From assembly GCA_027364815.1 (NCBI GenBank), contig DAHXOQ010000087.1:1-10048 (forward strand): 10,048 nt of DNA, in the 5' to 3' direction. This DNA is from Acidobacteriaceae bacterium. GTDB taxonomy: Bacteria; Acidobacteriota; Terriglobia; Terriglobales; Acidobacteriaceae. The notes under the pieces are model-generated. The model saw nothing but the letters and a program-made list of their open reading frames with translations. It was not told the DNA's origin and searched no databases. The first letter of the stretch is position 1. Every line of letters starts with the position of its first letter. Shown here piece after piece: positions 6,167 to 10,048 of this stretch. The translations under genes were made by a program, and so were the position numbers.

Positions 6167-9100
6167 TTAGAAGGTGATGTGAGCGCTGACCGACATGTCA
6201 CGTCCACCTATAGAGGTGCTGCTGATTTGGTTGGATGAACCAACGCTTGTGTATGGTGTGCCTGCGCCGCTGCTGCCGGTCAGTGAATTGCCCGGCTGTC
6301 CGAAGCTGGCATGGTTAAAGACGTTCTGTGCATCGCAGCGGAGCTGCATGTTCACTACGTGGCCCCATCCCTCAAAGAGAAGGAAGTCCTTGTGAACCGA
6401 TGCGTTGAACGTATTGATGCCAGGACCATAAAGTGAGTTTCTGCCTACGCTACCGTAATGGCCATCACCAGGATTCGAAAACGCTTCCGGGTTATACCAC
6501 TTGGTATTGCAAGCTGCTCCCGCTTGTTGCACTGCGCAACGTGGATTCTTGCCCACGATACTGATCGGATTGCCGCTCAGGTTCGGGAAAGCTCCGCTGC
6601 CGTTGGCATTGGTGTGCTGATCGCTGTTGACTGTGAACGGTTGACCCGTCTGGAGAATGACCGAGGTTGAAATCTGCCATCCACCAACAAACTCATTGGC
6701 GATGAAGTTGTTGTTCAGGAACTTCGCTCCCTTGCCGAATGGCAGGTTGTAGACCACATACCCCTTCAAAGCATGACGAACATCAAAGTTCGATGCCGCG
6801 TAGTTCGCTCTGATGTTGTATGAGCTCTGAATGGCCTGAGGGCCTTCACGGCTGCCCCAACCAGACGAATCCTGCGTATCCAGCATATGCGCCCAAACAT
6901 AGTTGAAGCTGGCGTTCAAGCCATCAGCCATGCGCTTGTTCACCACCAACTGCAATGAGTGGTAGTTGGAAACACCGTTGTAGTTGTTCCAGCCAATGCT
7001 GTTCTGGCCATATTGCGGGTATGGAATCGCGGCCGTGTTCACTCCCGTCGAAAGCATCTCGCTTTGCGGAATCTGGTTGAGGTTGATCGGTACGGACAGG
7101 TTCATACCATGGCTGGCTACGTACGAAGCTTCCACCTCGATATTGCGTGTGAGTTCACGCTGTACCGAGAAGTTCCACTGCAGAATCTTGGGAACCGCTA
7201 CGTGGTAGATAAAGCCGCTAACACCCTGGCCATTGAAACGGGTTGGATCTGTTGACGCTTGCGAGTAAGGCAGTGGTGTAGTTGTCTGCACACCAATGCC
7301 AGTGCTGCCGAGTCCGCCCGTGGTGATCAGGTTGCCTGTGCCCTTCAACGTAGTAATCGGGCTCCGGCCAGTTGCATCCTGCGCTCCACCAGAGGCGCCG
7401 AAGGTGTTACCCATGCCACCGCCGTAGTTATCCAGGCTGAAGTTGTAGCCAAAGACGCCAAACGCACCGCGCACAGTCATCTTCGGTTGTACCAACCAGG
7501 AGAAGCCAACGCGTGGCAAGAACGTGGAATAAGTGTTGGCAATCAGCTGCTTGCGGCCATTAGCTGCAGTGCTTGCATACCACATGGCTCCAAGTGTTCC
7601 GGTTGCAGGATTTGTGACTGTTGGATCGAAACCGTCGATGTTATTGTGAACTTCACTCCAGCCATACGACGCCTGGTAGCGGAGTCCAATATTGATCGTC
7701 AAATTCGGCTTGATCTTCCAGTCATCCTGCACAAAAAGTTGTGGAGACTTCAGACGCGCGCCGTACTCTGGCGTGACTGATGCTCCCCAGCTTGCAGGAA
7801 GGCCAAGCATGAAGTCAGCATAGGCCCAACCAGTGTTGCCGTCTACCGACGCGCCACCAGAATTATTCGTCCAGTGCGCCGTGTAGTTGTTATTGTTACC
7901 CCAGCCTGGGCTACCGAAATCAAATGATCCAGCGTTTGTGTTGCCCCATGCCGTCGAGTTGTCCTGGTAAGCCAGCAACTCGCCACCAAAGTGAAGAATG
8001 TGCTTGCCTGTAATCAGCGTCACGACATCCGAATCATCAAATTCGTGCTGCTTGTACGCTGAGTTCGATGCCGGGTTAATCCATGCATAGTTCCAGTCGC
8101 CGTCAGCAAAGTTGATCGATGGGAAATCGTCGGCCTTGGCAAACTGCCATCCCGTCTTCGCTGCATAGCCTTTGCCGAGAGCCTGGTCCGTGTAAAACGA
8201 CTCCTGGTTGGTAAAACCAATACGCGCTTCGTTTGTGAGGTGAGGGGTGATCTGCCACACATCGGAAACCTGTGACTTGTTGTTGTCCTGATCGCCGTTC
8301 TGGCAATTCACCGGGCAGGCAAAAGCGCTGCTCAGGAAGACTGCCGGATTGTCCTGCTGGCTGTCAGACAACGTCAAACGGTTGTTCTTCGTGATGTCAT
8401 AGTCAAGACGTCCCATGTATTGAATCCATGGATTCGAGGCCACCAGCAATGATTGGAAGTTACCAACAGGCTCACCGTGACCGCCGGTGCCGCCGCTAGT
8501 CAGGAATTTGCCAGTGATATGGTTCGTCGGTGTCGGATAGAAGGCCTGATCTGCCAGCGCCACCGGATCCTGCAACGACGTCGGGATCATGTTCGACCCG
8601 TATTCACTTGCGAAGCTCTGACGAATTGGATAGAGGTTATTGTTTGAATCAATACCGATGACTTGGGTCGTCGGATCATACAGCGGCGACAAGCCGGTAA
8701 AATCACCGCTCATAATCGCTGTCGTCGGTACGCTGACCGTTCCGCCGCTCGGCGCATTGTTGATGATGTGGTCATAGTTGAAGTAGAAGAAGATCTTCTT
8801 CTTGATCGCCGGACCACCAATTGTGCCGCCAAAATCGTTGTAACGAAGTTTGGTGATCGAACTATTGCCAGAGTTGAAGTTGTATGGGCTCGCCGTAAAC
8901 ATGTTGTTCCGGATGTAGTCATACCCTGATCCATGGAACGAACTTGTGCCGGCCTTGCTGATCTGGTTGAAGATCGCGCCGCCGATACCATACTGCGCCG
9001 AGAAGCTCGACGTATTGATCTGCACTTCGGCTACGTTCTCAAAAACTGCCTGCTGCGCATTCATACTGTGCGAGAGAGTGTTCGACGCGCCGTCCGTCAG

Positions 9101-9676
9101 CATGTTGCTGTACGGGAGATTGCCGTTGATCGCTGCGACCTGACCGGGATTCGAGGAACCCTGATTGCAGCCTGATCCTGTGCAACCTGTGGCTCCAGGA
9201 AGCAGAATGATGAAGTTTTCCCAGTCTTGTGTTATCTGGGGCAATCCAGCCATCGTCGTCGCGTTCAGCGTCGTCGATTGCTGACCCGACTCTGTTTCCA
9301 GAAGCGGAAGATCAGTATTTACTGTGATGACCTGCTTCTCTGAGCCAAGCTTCAACTGCGCATTGAGCGAGAAGAAACCGACTTGAAGTGTGATAGGTCC
9401 ACGAACCAGCTGTTCAAAGCCGGCATGTGTAATGGTAACTGTGTAGTGGCCGGGTACGATCGTGTTGGTATCGAATACGCCGGAGCCGTTGCTGGTGAAG
9501 TCATACGACACACCTGTGTCGAGATTCAATACAGTGATCGTTGCGCCCGGAATGACCGCTCCCGTAGGATCAGTCACCGTACCGCGTATATCACCGCCAT
9601 TGATGCTTTGCGCAAGGCCGTAAGTGGCCGAAAGCATAAGCAGACAGACGAAGATGGAAACAAGTATTTTTCGCAT
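6167..9676 (-). CDS. Oar-like TonB-dependent outer-membrane transporter with N-terminal carboxypeptidase-regulatory-like domain, 1,169 aa
   Basis: Outer-membrane beta-barrel predicted to import a ligand using TonB/ExbBD energy; the substrate is unknown. Seen: a signal peptide of about 23 residues (MRKILVSIFV start, ending GLAQ). A carboxypeptidase-regulatory-like beta-sandwich at about 28-108 (GGDIRGTVTDPTGAVIPGA, then NGSGVFDTNTIVPGHYTV). A plug region at about 125-245 (NMLTDGASNT, FSAQYGIGGAIFNQISKAGT). Then family landmarks GGPAIKKKIFFYFNYD (287-302), QLFVQDDWKIKPNLTINIGLRY (646-667) and a GRNSLYGPG motif near the end. The last residue is Phe (AHITF), the usual beta-barrel assembly signal. 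Length is normal for this expanded acidobacterial family. No clear TonB box is visible. The plug holds a CTGSGC cysteine pair (165 and 170), possibly a disulfide. A TTG at 9691 would extend the frame by five codons, but the GGGGGA ribosome binding site lies inside that extension, 7 nt before the ATG at 9676, so the ATG is the start. Confidence 0.95.
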   Translation of the reverse strand: MRKILVSIFVCLLMLSATYGLAQSINGGDIRGTVTDPTGAVIPGATITVLNLDTGVSYDFTSNGSGVFDTNTIVPGHYTVTITHAGFEQLVRGPITLQVGFFSLNAQLKLGSEKQVITVNTDLPLLETESGQQSTTLNATTMAGLPQITQDWENFIILLPGATGCTGSGCNQGSSNPGQVAAINGNLPYSNMLTDGASNTLSHSMNAQQAVFENVAEVQINTSSFSAQYGIGGAIFNQISKAGTSSFHGSGYDYIRNNMFTASPYNFNSGNSSITKLRYNDFGGTIGGPAIKKKIFFYFNYDHIINNAPSGGTVSVPTTAIMSGDFTGLSPLYDPTTQVIGIDSNNNLYPIRQSFASEYGSNMIPTSLQDPVALADQAFYPTPTNHITGKFLTSGGTGGHGEPVGNFQSLLVASNPWIQYMGRLDYDITKNNRLTLSDSQQDNPAVFLSSAFACPVNCQNGDQDNNKSQVSDVWQITPHLTNEARIGFTNQESFYTDQALGKGYAAKTGWQFAKADDFPSINFADGDWNYAWINPASNSAYKQHEFDDSDVVTLITGKHILHFGGELLAYQDNSTAWGNTNAGSFDFGSPGWGNNNNYTAHWTNNSGGASVDGNTGWAYADFMLGLPASWGASVTPEYGARLKSPQLFVQDDWKIKPNLTINIGLRYQASYGWSEVHNNIDGFDPTVTNPATGTLGAMWYASTAANGRKQLIANTYSTFLPRVGFSWLVQPKMTVRGAFGVFGYNFSLDNYGGGMGNTFGASGGAQDATGRSPITTLKGTGNLITTGGLGSTGIGVQTTTPLPYSQASTDPTRFNGQGVSGFIYHVAVPKILQWNFSVQRELTRNIEVEASYVASHGMNLSVPINLNQIPQSEMLSTGVNTAAIPYPQYGQNSIGWNNYNGVSNYHSLQLVVNKRMADGLNASFNYVWAHMLDTQDSSGWGSREGPQAIQSSYNIRANYAASNFDVRHALKGYVVYNLPFGKGAKFLNNNFIANEFVGGWQISTSVILQTGQPFTVNSDQHTNANGSGAFPNLSGNPISIVGKNPRCAVQQAGAACNTKWYNPEAFSNPGDGHYGSVGRNSLYGPGINTFNASVHKDFLLFEGWGHVVNMQLRCDAQNVFNHASFGQPGNSLTGSSGAGTPYTSVGSSNQISSTSIGGRDMSVSAHITF

Positions 9677-9683
9677 CAAACAG

Positions 9684-9689
9684 TCCCCC
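9684..9689 (-). promoter_or_regulatory. Ribosome binding site GGGGGA fixing the transporter start
   Basis: GGGGGA on the - strand lies 7 nt before the ATG at 9674-9676. It falls within the codons that would follow a TTG start at 9691, so it decides in favour of the shorter protein, which also begins with a cleaner signal peptide (MRKILVSIFV). Confidence 0.65.
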
Positions 9690-9734
9690 AAAATTGTTAT
9701 TACTGCGTGTCATGGCCGCGTACTGTGCGCGAGC

Positions 9735-9764
9735 CGTATAGTCCGGAATTTGTGGTCGACTCAA
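9735..9764 (-). promoter_or_regulatory. Weak candidate proximal promoter of the transporter gene
   Basis: On the - strand TTGAGT (9759-9764) and TATACG (9735-9740), each matching four of six consensus bases, are separated by 18 nt. Initiation near 9728 would give a leader of about 50 nt. It is clearly poorer than the outer promoter and may be chance. Confidence 0.2.
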
Positions 9765-9958
9765 AAAGTGATTGCCACTTCTTCTTGCCTTGCCCACATC
9801 CGAATCCATAGCTAACTGGTCCTTGGGCTCAAAACCCACTTCACTCAAACGAATGAAATGTGATGTTTTTGTGCTCTCTTCAAAACCGAATAATCCATCT
9901 ACCTGAGCAGATTGAACTATTTCGTGCATTGTTAAGAACGCATAAAACGACCTCGCAG

Positions 9959-9988
9959 ATTAGAAACCATCCGAATATGTGTTGTCAA
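9959..9988 (-). promoter_or_regulatory. Sigma70-type promoter for the TonB-dependent transporter
   Basis: On the - strand a perfect -35 box TTGACA (9983-9988) is followed after 18 nt by TCTAAT (9959-9964), matching five of six -10 bases. Initiation would fall near 9952, about 275 nt before the transporter ATG. The - strand orientation and the absence of any other - strand gene between it and the transporter make this the most likely main promoter. Its -35 box lies within one arm of an inverted repeat. Confidence 0.55.
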
Positions 9989-10006
9989 GGCCATTTAGAT
10001 TGACAA
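9982..10006. promoter_or_regulatory. Candidate operator: inverted repeat TTGTCAA-N11-TTGACAA
   Basis: A perfect 7-bp inverted repeat has arms at 9982-9988 and 10000-10006, with centres 18 bp apart. The left arm contains the whole -35 hexamer of the transporter promoter, while the right arm lies upstream at about -48 to -54. A dimeric regulator bound here would contact the -35 region directly, suiting repression. The regulator is not in the window and the motif is not one I can assign to a family. Confidence 0.35.
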
Positions 10007-10048
10007 AAACGCACACCCAACCACCCCGTTTGGGGGCCTGTTTAGGTG

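Larger units (their letters stand above)
9692..10048. other. Upstream/leader region of the transporter gene, no convincing coding sequence
   Basis: This stretch to the right edge holds no gene I can support. It contains a good - strand promoter (9959-9988), an inverted repeat over its -35 box (9982-10006) and a second, weaker promoter (9735-9764). A transcript from the outer promoter would carry an untranslated leader of about 275 nt. I recognise no riboswitch or T-box; the only leader fold seen is a weak 4-bp stem (TGGG/CCCA with a 7-nt loop, near 9816-9830). At the far right, CCCC (10024-10027) and GGGG (10032-10035) form a small hairpin. The upstream neighbour is not in view. Confidence 0.6.

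Noticed and set aside
9677..9691. TTG start at 9691 for the transporter
   Set aside because: The GGGGGA ribosome binding site lies inside this extension at the right distance from the ATG at 9676, and the extension weakens the signal peptide.
9770..9785. GCCACTT on the + strand as a possible cobalamin-riboswitch B12-box element
   Set aside because: It is on the strand opposite to the transporter transcript and lacks the surrounding conserved structure.
9383..9811. A 142-codon + strand frame running out of the transporter gene into its upstream region
   Set aside because: Mostly antisense to the transporter's signal peptide and N-terminal domain; no supporting motif or ribosome binding site seen.
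9591..9929. A 112-codon - strand frame through the transporter leader that overlaps the transporter start in another frame
   Set aside because: No Shine-Dalgarno site precedes its ATG, the composition resembles no family I know, and its last third is only a shadow of the transporter gene. A short leader peptide cannot be excluded, but there is no positive evidence.
10024..10035. Small CCCC/GGGG hairpin near the right edge as a terminator for an upstream gene
   Set aside because: The stem is only 4 bp and the T-run on the - strand lies well away from it; the upstream gene is not visible.

Overview
The window looks like a chromosomal segment of an Acidobacteriota bacterium, probably class Terriglobia (Granulicella, Terriglobus, Edaphobacter and relatives). 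The basis is family recognition, not a search: an Oar-like TonB-dependent transporter of about 1,170 residues with an N-terminal carboxypeptidase-regulatory-like domain, next to exported TPR proteins and CRTAC1-type (FG-GAP/VCBS plus ASPIC/UnbV) proteins. These families are strongly expanded in that phylum. Every gene seen encodes an exported or outer-membrane protein. I see no RNA genes, mobile elements, CRISPR array or cytoplasmic enzymes.

Layout: (1) 1-1267, + strand: the 3' part of a CRTAC1-family gene whose start lies off the left edge. (2) 1268-1364: a short convergent tail-to-tail gap holding several small dyads. (3) 1365-6064, - strand: a tightly packed three-gene cassette, read in the order TPR protein (416 aa), CRTAC1-family protein (about 599 aa), TPR protein (552 aa). 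The first junction overlaps by 17 nt; the second has a 7-nt gap, and the ribosome binding site of the last gene overlaps the stop codon before it. (4) 6065-6166: an intergenic gap with a very strong hairpin terminator. (5) 6167-9676, - strand: the TonB-dependent transporter, with a supported ATG start 15 nt inside the longest open frame. (6) 9677-10048: an upstream region with no convincing gene. It holds a good sigma70-type promoter (TTGACA-18-TCTAAT, - strand) whose -35 box forms one arm of a perfect inverted repeat, implying regulated transcription and a leader of roughly 275 nt.

Inferred teamwork: the transporter would sit in the outer membrane and import a TonB-driven substrate. The cassette would make a periplasmic or surface set of two TPR scaffolds and one beta-propeller-like CRTAC1 protein. 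All genes from 6064 down to 1365 are probably cotranscribed. The terminator at 6116-6144 suggests that the transporter is a separate unit, or is expressed at a different level. Substrate and function cannot be read from the sequence. The TPR-CRTAC1-TPR cassette beside an Oar-like transporter, with a second convergent CRTAC1 paralogue, is the most noteworthy arrangement here.
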